Below the pieces are notes generated by a model. It had not been told where the DNA came from, did not search any database, and saw only the letters and a program-made list of their open reading frames with translations. A DNA stretch of 44,401 bases from NCBI GenBank assembly GCA_947174365.1, contig CAMWIR010000005.1, positions 1-44,401 on the forward strand, read 5' to 3'. How positions within the stretch are numbered: the stretch's first letter is position 1; each line of letters opens with the position of its first letter. The stretch comes from an uncultured Ruminococcus sp. (GTDB taxonomy: Bacteria; Bacillota; Clostridia; Oscillospirales; Ruminococcaceae). The position numbers were made by a program, and so were the translations under genes. Of this stretch, positions 34,955 to 43,022 are shown piece after piece.

Positions 34955-34976
34955 TGATCCTCCGACTTTAAACAGA

Positions 34977-35001
34977 GAGGGCAGACAAATTGCCTGCCCT
35001 C
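34977..35001 (-). terminator. Hairpin between the ToxI-like repeats and toxN
   Basis: gagggcag-acaaattgc-ctgccctc, perfect 8-bp stem, no strong T-run. Confidence 0.6.
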
Positions 35002-35021
35002 CTGTTATGATCGCACTTTTG

Positions 35022-35133
35022 AGCGGCGAAACGCTCACTTGTAAACGTCTTGATTTGTGAGCCAAGAGAAGCTCTCATATAAATTTCTCATTTATGGGCT
35101 GAGATACACCCACTACGTAAGAGACAGGCTTGT
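35022..35133 (-). ncRNA. Candidate ToxI-like antitoxin RNA (about three diverged 37-38 nt tandem repeats)
   Basis: Units (minus strand) 35133-35097, 35096-35060, 35059-35022; each ends with a stem running into the next unit's CA; upstream consensus promoter and downstream hairpin before toxN. Confidence 0.6.
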
Positions 35134-35155
35134 CCACCTGTTACTTTGCACTTTT

Positions 35156-35184
35156 ATTATAACATGTCTATATTGGATTGTCAA
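35156..35184 (-). promoter_or_regulatory. Perfect consensus sigma-A promoter (TTGACA-17-TATAAT) for the ToxI-like RNA
   Basis: Minus strand TTGACA 35184-35179, 17-nt spacer, TATAAT 35161-35156. Confidence 0.85.
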
Positions 35185-35234
35185 GTGGTTTTTGGTAGTT
35201 TTTTGTCGATTTTTAGCACTTTAATAAAATTATT

Positions 35235-35738
35235 TTACTCAAAAAGCCCCTCCATTTTATGGATAAGCAGTTTTCCGCCCTCTATGTCGGTTTTTTCGAT
35301 AACATCGGGAATGGCAGGAATGAGATAAACATTATCGCCGCTTTTTATATGGTAAACATCATTCGCACCCGTGCTTGTGACCTCCGAAAGAACGCCGTAA
35401 ACCTCGCCGCTGTCAGCGTCCTCCACGGAAAGCCCTATAAGATCACGGATAAAATAAGTGCCCGCAGGCAGCTCCACATCATCACGGTTCATATAGAGAA
35501 TTTTCCCCCGCAGGGTCTCCGCTTTTTCGGGAGTGTCAACACCCTCCAGTTTCATTACCGCCACATTTTTGTGAGGACGGCTTTTTTCCACATTCACAGG
35601 GGTCTTGCCCTTGTTAAAATAAAGCTCATCAAAGCTGCAAAGGAATTCGACGCTGTCGCACCACGGCTCGACCCGCACTTCACCTTTAAGTCCCTGCACC
35701 GCCACTACCTTTCCTATTTCAAGAAACTGCTCTGTCAT
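35235..35738 (-). CDS. rimM: Ribosome maturation factor RimM
   Basis: 'FLEIGKVVAVQGLKGEVRVEPWCDS', 'YFIRDLIGLSVEDADSGEVYGVLSEV', 'LIPAIPDVIEKTDIEGGKLLIH'. Confidence 0.95.
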   Translation of the reverse strand: MTEQFLEIGKVVAVQGLKGEVRVEPWCDSVEFLCSFDELYFNKGKTPVNVEKSRPHKNVAVMKLEGVDTPEKAETLRGKILYMNRDDVELPAGTYFIRDLIGLSVEDADSGEVYGVLSEVTSTGANDVYHIKSGDNVYLIPAIPDVIEKTDIEGGKLLIHKMEGLFE

Positions 35739-36588
35739 ATTCCTGTTCTCCTTTGTTTTCCGATTCCATCTTCACCTTGAGCCACTCGATATAAGGGCGG
35801 TAAAGCAGTTCTTCGATACGCTCATACCGCTGCCTTTCCTCATAATCAAGCGTTTCCTCTTTTGCCACATATTCATCAAAATAATATCTGAATGGCAGCA
35901 TTTCCTTATTCTCCCTGTATGCCGAAGAAGCAGGGTCAGCGCCATGTGACACCAGCAGCTCCACTAAGTCCGCATTAAAGTCTTCGTCATACATGGCGGC
36001 ATAGTGAAGGGCGGGTACGAAAAGATCGGGTCGGTAATCGGGGTCTGCCCCTGCGGAAAGGAGCAGGGAAACATTTTCATTGCACTGATTTTTGCAGGCA
36101 AGATCCAAAAGGGTCATATCCTCCGCACCGTTGGGGTTTGCTCCGCTTTCAAGGAAGAGTCTGAGCATTTCGCTGTCGTCGAGCATGACCGCTCTGTAAA
36201 CGGCAGTCCTGCCGTATCTGTTGCCGCCGTCGGGAGAAGCGCCCTTTTCGATCAGATTTTGTGCTGCCTTTACATTCCCATTTTCCGCTGCCAGATAGAG
36301 AATATCCGTATCGGAAAAGCTGCCCACGTCATAGCGGATATTAAGGTAAATGTAATAAACGGCGGGCAGGCAGCAGAGTATCCCCGCAAAAATAAGCCAG
36401 CCCATTATTTTACCGAACTTCTCATTTTTTTTCATTGACGTGTTATACAAAAAAATCGGCACACCCGTCAAAGCAATGCCGACAACACCTAACACCACAA
36501 CTGCGGTAATATGAGTAAGAATTGTGAGTATCATAGCCTCATCTCCAAATAATTCCGAAATATCTTCCTTACGTTTTGCGCCCTGCAT
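35719..36588 (-). CDS. Membrane-anchored ankyrin-repeat protein
   Basis: N-terminal TM helices then ankyrin repeats 'DILYLAAENGNVKAAQNLIEKGASPDGGNRYGRTAVYRAV...LLSAGADPDYRPDLFVPALHYAA'; start may be the internal ATG 'MILTILTHITAVV'. Confidence 0.85.
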   Translation of the reverse strand: MQGAKRKEDISELFGDEAMILTILTHITAVVVLGVVGIALTGVPIFLYNTSMKKNEKFGKIMGWLIFAGILCCLPAVYYIYLNIRYDVGSFSDTDILYLAAENGNVKAAQNLIEKGASPDGGNRYGRTAVYRAVMLDDSEMLRLFLESGANPNGAEDMTLLDLACKNQCNENVSLLLSAGADPDYRPDLFVPALHYAAMYDEDFNADLVELLVSHGADPASSAYRENKEMLPFRYYFDEYVAKEETLDYEERQRYERIEELLYRPYIEWLKVKMESENKGEQEYDRAVS

Positions 36589-36792
36589 TCATGCGTCCTT
36601 TGCATTTTATGTGCATTTTATGCAACCCCTGCCTTTATACAAACCGCTGCTGCAAAATATACCGCTGAATAATCAGCATCGCCGCCCCAAAAATCATATA
36701 TGCAAATTTTCGGGGAAGCGGCTGTGCCGAATACTCAAACCGGCTATTTTGCTATAGCGGTTAGTATACACAAGAAACGCAGCCCGGGAAGA

Positions 36793-37026
36793 TTAGTCGA
36801 TCTCCACCATTATCCTCTCGTTTTTCCTGCCTGCGGCAGCACGCATGATATTTCTGATAGCCCTGGCTATTCTGCCCTGCTTGCCGATAACTCTGCCCAT
36901 ATCCTCGGGAGCTACGTGCAGGTGGTATACTACCAAGCCGTTTTCATTCGGCTCTTCCTTTTCCACTTTTATGCTGTCTGTGTCCTCAACCAGACCCGAA
37001 ACTATCGCTATAAGTGTTTCTTCCAT
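36793..37026 (-). CDS. khpA: KH-domain RNA-binding protein (KhpA/YlqC)
   Basis: 'LHVAPEDMGRVIGKQGRIARAIRNIMRAAAG' KH motif; near rpsP. Confidence 0.93.
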   Translation of the reverse strand: MEETLIAIVSGLVEDTDSIKVEKEEPNENGLVVYHLHVAPEDMGRVIGKQGRIARAIRNIMRAAAGRKNERIMVEID

Positions 37027-37236
37027 TTTGACCGTCTCCTTTCACATTTGCTTGAAATATATAAAGGCAGCATTGTCATAATATGGCAGCCATACCATGA
37101 AAATCATAATCATGTCAGCCATATCATAGCAAGCACCGTTATTTGCTTTTCGGGGCTGCCGGCAACTTTAAGACACCCCGTTTGCTGAGGTGTCCGATAA
37201 GTTCCGACAGACCGTGCTTTCCCGAGAAAATAGGTG

Positions 37237-37279
37237 ACTTCGTAACCCTGTTACTTCGTAACCCATTACTTCGTAACCC
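37237..37279 (-). repeat. Triple tandem ACTTCGTAACCC (minus: GGGTTACGAAGT) at the 3' end of rpsP
   Basis: Copies at 37237-37248, 37253-37264, 37268-37279; the last contains the rpsP terminal codons. Confidence 0.85.
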
Positions 37280-37511
37280 CTGTTTTCTCGAAAAGCTTCT
37301 TGACTGTATCGGTGGGCTGTGCGCCGTTTGCCATCCACTTCTTAGCCTTCTCAGCGTCAACCTTTACGGTGCTGGGCTCGGTGGTGGAGTCATAATAACC
37401 GATCTCCTCGATAAATCTGCCGTCCCTGGGGTATCTGGAATCGGCAACAACGATACGATAGAAAGGAGCTTTCTTTGCACCCATTCTTCTCAGTCTGATT
37501 TTTACTGCCAT
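37266..37511 (-). CDS. rpsP: 30S ribosomal protein S16
   Basis: '[41 protein letters not shown]'; true start is the internal ATG at 37511. Confidence 0.97.
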   Translation of the reverse strand: MAVKIRLRRMGAKKAPFYRIVVADSRYPRDGRFIEEIGYYDSTTEPSTVKVDAEKAKKWMANGAQPTDTVKKLFEKTGVTK

Positions 37512-37590
37512 TTTATATTCACCTCCGAAAATACGATTCATCTATATCAATACGCCATAAGCGCAGTGACAGCATATAAAATTCCCCGCT

Positions 37591-37782
37591 TCAATCAATA
37601 CCGACAGTCGCAATAACAAGGGCAACTATAACGCAAAAAATACCGTTCACGACCCTGTTTATATCTCTGCCAAGCAAGTCGTCCCAAAAAGATCCCCCTC
37701 TGCCGTACAGAAAATACCAATCCCAATCAAAAATCGAAGCAAGCAGCCCCACAATACACATTCCAATGAAAACAACAGCCAT
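37591..37782 (-). CDS. Small membrane protein of unknown function
   Basis: 63 aa ORF between rpsP and ffh with two hydrophobic segments. Confidence 0.45.
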   Translation of the reverse strand: MAVVFIGMCIVGLLASIFDWDWYFLYGRGGSFWDDLLGRDINRVVNGIFCVIVALVIATVGID

Positions 37783-37788
37783 TCGCAG

Positions 37789-39135
37789 TTATCTCCACAT
37801 ACCCGGCATTCGCAGCTTGTTCCGCTTGCCCTTCTGGTTCCTGCCCATAACACCGAAATGCTTGAGCATTTTCTGCATCTGCTCAAACTGGCGCAGCAAC
37901 CTGTTTACATCGGCAACAGAGTTTCCGCTGCCTGCGGCTATGCGCTTTTTGCGGCTGGGGTTTATTATGGACGGCTTTGCGCGCTCTGCGGGAGTCATAG
38001 AGGTTATCAGCGCCTCTATCCGCAGGATCTGCCTGTCGTCAATGTCGATATCGTTTATTTTATCGCCCACGCCCGGGAGCATGGCGGCTATCTGCTTGAT
38101 AGGACCCATTTTCTTGATCTGCTTCATTTGCTCAAGCATATCCTCAAGGTCGAACTCCTTATCCTCCGCCAGCTTATCTGCAAGGCGCTTTGCCTCATCC
38201 TCGTCAATAGTGTTCTGCGCTCTCTCGATAAGGGTGAGCATATCGCCCATTCCAAGTATTCGGGAAGCCATTCGCTCCGGGTGGAAAAGCTCGAAATCAT
38301 CCAGCTTCTCGCCTGTGCCCACAAACTTTATGGGCTTGCCGGTAACTGCCAGCACCGAAAGCGCTGCGCCGCCTCTTGTATCCGAATCCAGCTTTGACAT
38401 AAGCACGCCAGTAATTCCAAGAGCGTCATCAAATGCTTTTGCCACATTGACAGCGTCCTGACCCGTCATGGCGTCCACCACGAGCATTATCTCATGAGGA
38501 GCTGTTTCCTCTTTGATATTTTTAAGCTCGTTCATAAGCTCTTCATCTATATGAAGTCTGCCCGCCGTGTCCAGGATAACGACCTCGTTGCCGTGCTCTT
38601 TAGCGTGCTTGACAGCCTCCTTGGCTATTACTATCGGGCTTATCTGCCCCATTTCAAAGACCTTTACTCCTGCCTTTTCTCCCACTACCGTAAGCTGATT
38701 TATAGCTGCGGGACGGTAAACGTCGCAGGCTACAAGCAATGGGCGCTTGCCCTGTTCCTTGAAATATTTCGCAAGCTTTGCTGCATGGGTAGTTTTACCC
38801 GAACCCTGCAAGCCCACCATCATAATTACGCAGGGAGGCATGGAGGGGTAATTTATCCGTGCGTTCTCGCTGCCCATGAGGGCGACAAGCTCTTCATTAA
38901 CTATCTTAATGACCTGCTGACCCGGAGTAAGGCTTGACAGAACATCTGTGCCCACAGCTCTTTCGGTAACTTTGGCTATAAAATCCTTGACCACCTTATA
39001 GCTTACGTCGGCTTCCAGGAGCGCCATTTTGACCTCCCGCATAGCTTCCTTAACGTCAGCTTCGGAAAGGATACCTCTGCCCTTGAGACGCTTGAACACT
39101 GCATTCAGTTTTTCGGAAAGTCCTTCAAATGCCAT
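37789..39135 (-). CDS. ffh: Signal recognition particle protein Ffh
   Basis: 'GLQGSGKTTHAAKLAKYFK', 'DTAGRLHIDEELMNEL', 'SKLDSDTRGGAALS', methionine-rich M domain. Confidence 0.97.
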   Translation of the reverse strand: MAFEGLSEKLNAVFKRLKGRGILSEADVKEAMREVKMALLEADVSYKVVKDFIAKVTERAVGTDVLSSLTPGQQVIKIVNEELVALMGSENARINYPSMPPCVIMMVGLQGSGKTTHAAKLAKYFKEQGKRPLLVACDVYRPAAINQLTVVGEKAGVKVFEMGQISPIVIAKEAVKHAKEHGNEVVILDTAGRLHIDEELMNELKNIKEETAPHEIMLVVDAMTGQDAVNVAKAFDDALGITGVLMSKLDSDTRGGAALSVLAVTGKPIKFVGTGEKLDDFELFHPERMASRILGMGDMLTLIERAQNTIDEDEAKRLADKLAEDKEFDLEDMLEQMKQIKKMGPIKQIAAMLPGVGDKINDIDIDDRQILRIEALITSMTPAERAKPSIINPSRKKRIAAGSGNSVADVNRLLRQFEQMQKMLKHFGVMGRNQKGKRNKLRMPGMWR

Positions 39136-39224
39136 TGCAGAAACCCCTTTCTTGGAGGCAGGAGATTTGGAGGCAAGAGGCAGGTATCTGCCGACCCTCC
39201 GCAGCCCTTACAGCCTCGGTTCAT

Positions 39225-39572
39225 TTATTCTTCAAGTATTTTTCTTATATCAGCTGCCGCTTTGAGCATTGTTTTACCTGCGGCAGTGTTGGCGGCCTCT
39301 GCCAAGTCGGCTGCGGTTTCAAGGACTGCTGCCACCTTTAACAGCTTTGCGGATCTGGCGGCAAATTTAAGGATATTCTCATACTCGGCAAGAGCTTGCT
39401 CGCCCCTTTTGATACTGTCCCTTACGCCCTGCCGCGTAATATTTTCCTGTTCGGCTATTTCACCGAGAGATAAGTCCTCGTTATAGTAAAGATCTACCAA
39501 ATCCCGCTGCTTCTGCGTGAGCAGCCCGCCGTAATAGTCCAGCAGCAAAGCGATATGCAAATTCTTTTCCAC
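39225..39572 (-). CDS. ylxM: YlxM/UPF0122-family DNA-binding protein
   Basis: 'LLLDYYGGLLTQKQRDLVDLYYNEDLSLGEIAEQENITRQGVRDSIKRGEQAL' upstream of ffh. Confidence 0.93.
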   Translation of the reverse strand: MEKNLHIALLLDYYGGLLTQKQRDLVDLYYNEDLSLGEIAEQENITRQGVRDSIKRGEQALAEYENILKFAARSAKLLKVAAVLETAADLAEAANTAAGKTMLKAAADIRKILEE

Positions 39573-39661
39573 GTTAACTCTTTGCCGCCTCCCTGTAACT
39601 CCGAACGGTGCTATGCCCGCCTGTAAAGCCGTAAACCTTTATAAAGCTTAACGCCTTTACA

Positions 39662-39689
39662 ATTATACCATATCAATAAAATTTGTCAA
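39662..39689 (-). promoter_or_regulatory. Predicted sigma-A promoter for ylxM-ffh (TTGACA-16-TATAAT)
   Basis: Minus-strand consensus boxes, 16-nt spacer. Confidence 0.7.
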
Positions 39690-39905
39690 GGTTTTTTGGG
39701 GGATTTTATTTGTAAATTTTCTGTGAACCGAATATATTATCCTGCTGTTATAAAAATACACAGCTCAGCGCACCGCCGAACCTGTCCGCAGATAATATTG
39801 AGAGGTCATAAAGCCCTGCGGCACGTTTACTTTAAAAATTTCAGGCCTCGGTAAACGGACTATATTTGGCAATGTGGGTATATTTTCACCGCAACAGCCC
39901 GTTGC

Positions 39906-39934
39906 TTTACTTTTTCGGGTTTATGCGGTATAAT
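39906..39934 (+). promoter_or_regulatory. Predicted promoter (TTTACT-17-TATAAT)
   Basis: Upstream of the XRE gene at 39961. Confidence 0.55.
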
Positions 39935-39960
39935 ATTAAAAAAGAACGGAGGAATTTTTT

Positions 39961-40422
39961 ATGACAGCCTTTATCACCAAAACAGCCGATTCGATTAAAG
40001 CATTAAGGCTTGAAAAGGGATTTACCCAAGAGGAATTGGCAGAGAAGATATTTGTATCCAGGCAGGCGGTCTCACGGTGGGAAAACAGCGAGACTATGCC
40101 GGGGGTGGACAGCTTAAAGGAGCTTTCCAAAGTATTCGGAGTCACGATAAACAGACTGCTGGGGGATCCTGTGAAGCTTGTTTGCCAGTGCTGCGGAATG
40201 GAACTGGACGAAAACTCTGTAAGCTGCGAACCGGACGGCGGAGCAAATCCCGATTACTGCAAATGGTGCTATGAGGGCGGAGAATTTGCGTATAAATCCC
40301 TGCCGGAACTGGTGGAATATCTGGTAACCCATGTGCCCTTGGGAGAGTTTACCCGTGAACAGGCAGAGGAGTTCTTTTCGGCTCGACTAAAGGAACTGAA
40401 CTACTGGAAAGAGGCAGAATGA
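39961..40422 (+). CDS. XRE HTH regulator with C-terminal zinc-ribbon domain
   Basis: 'IKALRLEKGFTQEELAEKIFVSRQAVSRWENSETMPGVDSL'; 'CQCCGMELDENS...NPDYCKWCYEGGEF' zinc ribbon. Confidence 0.9.
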   Translation: MTAFITKTADSIKALRLEKGFTQEELAEKIFVSRQAVSRWENSETMPGVDSLKELSKVFGVTINRLLGDPVKLVCQCCGMELDENSVSCEPDGGANPDYCKWCYEGGEFAYKSLPELVEYLVTHVPLGEFTREQAEEFFSARLKELNYWKEAE

Positions 40423-40500
40423 CTTTTATATGCTTTTAAAAATCAGCTGCGCTTCTTCCCGATAATTTCGGGGAGAGGCTTTTTTTATGCTCATTATTAT

Positions 40501-40612
40501 GTAAGCACTTATTAAAGCTTTTCCTTAAAAATTTGCTGTTTGTTAAACGGCGATTTGGCGAGGCTTTTTCCCCGTCTGCGGCGGGGAAAAGCCTTTAATC
40601 GACAGTTCCTTA
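40501..40612 (-). repeat. Dispersed intergenic repeat, copy D
   Basis: ttattaaagcttttccttaaaaatttgctgtttgttaaacggcgatttggcgaggctttttccccgtctgcggcggggaaaagcctttaatcgacagttcctta; close to the reverse complement of copy A. Confidence 0.8.
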
Positions 40613-40665
40613 TTTACAGAAAAAATATATTTTGAGATAAAATCCGTCAACTTTGTCAATTCCTC

Positions 40666-40694
40666 TTGCAAATTCCCGGAAAAAGTGTTACAAT
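40666..40694 (+). promoter_or_regulatory. Predicted promoter for trkH (TTGCAA-17-TACAAT)
   Basis: Located upstream of the SD acggagg and ATG 40720. Confidence 0.55.
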
Positions 40695-40719
40695 AAAAAT
40701 TGCAACGGAGGAAAAACAA

Positions 40720-42108
40720 ATGAAAAAAAATTCGGATAAAAAAAGTGTAAAGGAGCTTTGGAGGGAACTGACGGAAAAGATAAAAAAAATATCCTCGGCG
40801 AAAATTATTGCTTTAGGATACCTGGCAGTCATTCTTACGGGCACACTTTTACTGAAGCTCCCCATTGCGTCAAGAGGCAAACCTTTGGGCTGGCTCGATA
40901 CTCTGTTTACGGCGGTTTCCGCCTCCTGTGTTACGGGGCTGGCGGCAGCGGACACTTACACGCAGTGGTCGCTGTTCGGGCAGATCGTTATAATATTCCT
41001 TATTCAGATAGGCGGACTGGGGTTTATGACGGTGGTCTCCCTGGCGGGACTGCTTACGGGTCGGAGGATCGGACTCAAGGAGCGCAGCGTATTGCAGGAC
41101 AGCGTGAACAATATGCAGGTAGGGGGAATTGTAAAGCTTATGCGTCGGATAGCTCTCGGCACGTTTATTATTGAGGGGATCGGGGCGGCGCTGCTTGCGG
41201 TGAGGCTTATCCCGAAAATGGGAATTCTGTCGGGGATCGGAAACAGTCTGTTTTTATCTGTCTCCGCTTTTTGCAACGGCGGATTCGACCTGAACGGAAA
41301 ATACGGGCAGTATTGTTCTCTTACACCCTTTGCGGATGATGTTCTCATTAACCTTGTTATCTGTATGCTGATACTTACGGGGGGTATCGGTTTTACGGTG
41401 TGGGAGGATATTTTAAAGCACAAATTCAGGTTTTCCGCCTATAAGCTCCACAGCAAAATAGCTCTTACGGTGACCCTTTGGCTGACCCTTATAGGCACAG
41501 GACTTTTTCTGCTTTTTGAGCAGGAATACACCTTTAAGGGAATGCCCTTTTGGGAGCAGCTGACGGCGGCTCTGTTTTCCTCGGTAACGCCTCGGACGGC
41601 GGGTTTCAACACGGTGGACACCGCTGCCCTCAGCCCTGCTTCAAAGGCGCTGACTGTTTTATATATGTTTATCGGCGGCAGCCCCGGATCGACGGCAGGA
41701 GGCATAAAGACAGTGACATTTGCGGTGCTGATACTTACGGCGATCGCAAGTATGCGGGGAAATGACGATGTGAATATATTCGGGCGGCGGCTGGAGGCGG
41801 ACGCTGCAAGACGGGCGGTAACGGTGGTTACGGTCAATCTGGCTCTCGCGGTCACGGCGATCCTGGGAATATCGGCAGCCCAGCCGGGGCTGCCTCTTCC
41901 GGATGTGGTGATAGAAACATTTTCGGCGGTGAACACGGTGGGCATGACCACGGGGATAACAAGGGAACTTCTGCCCTTTTCCAAGCTGCTGCTGATAATG
42001 CTTATGTACAGCGGCAGAGTGGGGAGCGTTTCCTTTGCGCTGATATTTACGGGGAAAACTCGGTTTACGGGAGTGCAAAATCCCGAAGAGCCTATAAGTA
42101 TAGGCTGA
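40720..42108 (+). CDS. TrkH/KtrB family potassium uptake protein
   Basis: 'AVSASCVTGLAAADTYTQWSLFGQIVIIFLIQIGGLGFMT', 'SVSAFCNGGFDL', 'SVTPRTAGFNTVD', 'FIGGSPGSTAGGIKTVTFAV'; ATG at 40720 with good SD. Confidence 0.93.
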   Translation: MKKNSDKKSVKELWRELTEKIKKISSAKIIALGYLAVILTGTLLLKLPIASRGKPLGWLDTLFTAVSASCVTGLAAADTYTQWSLFGQIVIIFLIQIGGLGFMTVVSLAGLLTGRRIGLKERSVLQDSVNNMQVGGIVKLMRRIALGTFIIEGIGAALLAVRLIPKMGILSGIGNSLFLSVSAFCNGGFDLNGKYGQYCSLTPFADDVLINLVICMLILTGGIGFTVWEDILKHKFRFSAYKLHSKIALTVTLWLTLIGTGLFLLFEQEYTFKGMPFWEQLTAALFSSVTPRTAGFNTVDTAALSPASKALTVLYMFIGGSPGSTAGGIKTVTFAVLILTAIASMRGNDDVNIFGRRLEADAARRAVTVVTVNLALAVTAILGISAAQPGLPLPDVVIETFSAVNTVGMTTGITRELLPFSKLLLIMLMYSGRVGSVSFALIFTGKTRFTGVQNPEEPISIG

Positions 42109-42156
42109 CAGGGGTGCGAACGCAAACCGGATTTTTAATAAAGCGAGGATAAGAAA

Positions 42157-42918
42157 ATGAAAAGGATAAAGTCATTGATAAAGGATACCGTTTCATATAC
42201 TCAAGACGGCAATACGGTTCGTTTTATTATTGATGAGAACGAACGTCCTTATTGGTCAAGAATGCTTGAACGCAGCTTTGCAAAAGATAAAACGGGGCTT
42301 AAAATGTCCGAAAAATATAAAAGTGGGAAAGACATTGCGGCAAGGGATGACAAGCTGAAAAAATTTTTTGACTTTATTTCTGAGGGGAATGGAGTAAAGG
42401 TTGATTTAGCAAGCGGTCCGTCCGGGTATTTTTCTCCTGTGTTGGATACGCTTGATGAGTCGGATATTTTTATTGCGACAGACGCTTGTCCCTCCATTAT
42501 TGCAGCGCATTCGGAAGCCTGTAACAAGGAAAATTTTTTTGTATTTGATATTGATCTTGATAAGAAACTTCCGTTTTATGATGAATGCATTGATGTTTTC
42601 AGCGGAAAGCTGCTGAACAACGTAAATAACTATGATGTACTGATCGGAGAGGCTTACAGATGCCTGAAATACGGAGGGCGTTTTGCCGTTATAGAAATGT
42701 TTTTTGAACACGGCTGCAAGACCTTTGAATATTTGAATTCACAGGGCGCTGTCTGGTCATCCTTTGAGACCTTTGTCAGATTTTGTGAAAATACAGGCTT
42801 TAAACATATCGGAAGCGATATTCTGCAAAGCAGAAAAGGAAAGATCGACAGCGGCGACCTTTACCCATTGTATGAAAACGACTGTTGGACAGAAAGAACG
42901 GTTTATTTTGTAAAATGA
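42157..42918 (+). CDS. Class I SAM-dependent methyltransferase
   Basis: 'VKVDLASGPSGYFSPVLDTL', 'FIATDACPSII', 'GEAYRCLKYGGRFAVIEMFFEHG'. Confidence 0.75.
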   Translation: MKRIKSLIKDTVSYTQDGNTVRFIIDENERPYWSRMLERSFAKDKTGLKMSEKYKSGKDIAARDDKLKKFFDFISEGNGVKVDLASGPSGYFSPVLDTLDESDIFIATDACPSIIAAHSEACNKENFFVFDIDLDKKLPFYDECIDVFSGKLLNNVNNYDVLIGEAYRCLKYGGRFAVIEMFFEHGCKTFEYLNSQGAVWSSFETFVRFCENTGFKHIGSDILQSRKGKIDSGDLYPLYENDCWTERTVYFVK

Positions 42919-42945
42919 AAAAATTGAAAAATATTTTTGTAAATA

Positions 42946-42974
42946 TTGATTTTTTCGGTGAAATACTGTAAAAT
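42946..42974 (+). promoter_or_regulatory. Predicted promoter (TTGATT-17-TAAAAT) for the acetylesterase gene
   Basis: Upstream of SD aaggag and ATG 43023. Confidence 0.55.
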
Positions 42975-43022
42975 AATATTATGTATATTTTGCGGGAGTT
43001 ACCCGATAAGGAGTGTTAAATT

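Noticed and set aside
34817-35065. 82-aa ORF 'MAHKSRRLQVSVSPLKSAIITGGQ...' as an independent protein
   Set aside because: Only its C-terminal half from MEDIKFYEINRDYINY is meaningful (toxN N-terminus); the first part translates the ToxI-like repeat and hairpin.
35022-35133. CRISPR array or riboswitch in front of toxN
   Set aside because: No constant repeat/variable spacer pattern and no cas genes; position between a consensus promoter and toxN fits a type III antitoxin RNA better.
37139-37360. 73-aa ORF with [15 protein letters not shown] repeats after rpsP
   Set aside because: Out-of-frame reading of the rpsP 3' end and the triple ACTTCGTAACCC repeat; no SD and no family resemblance.
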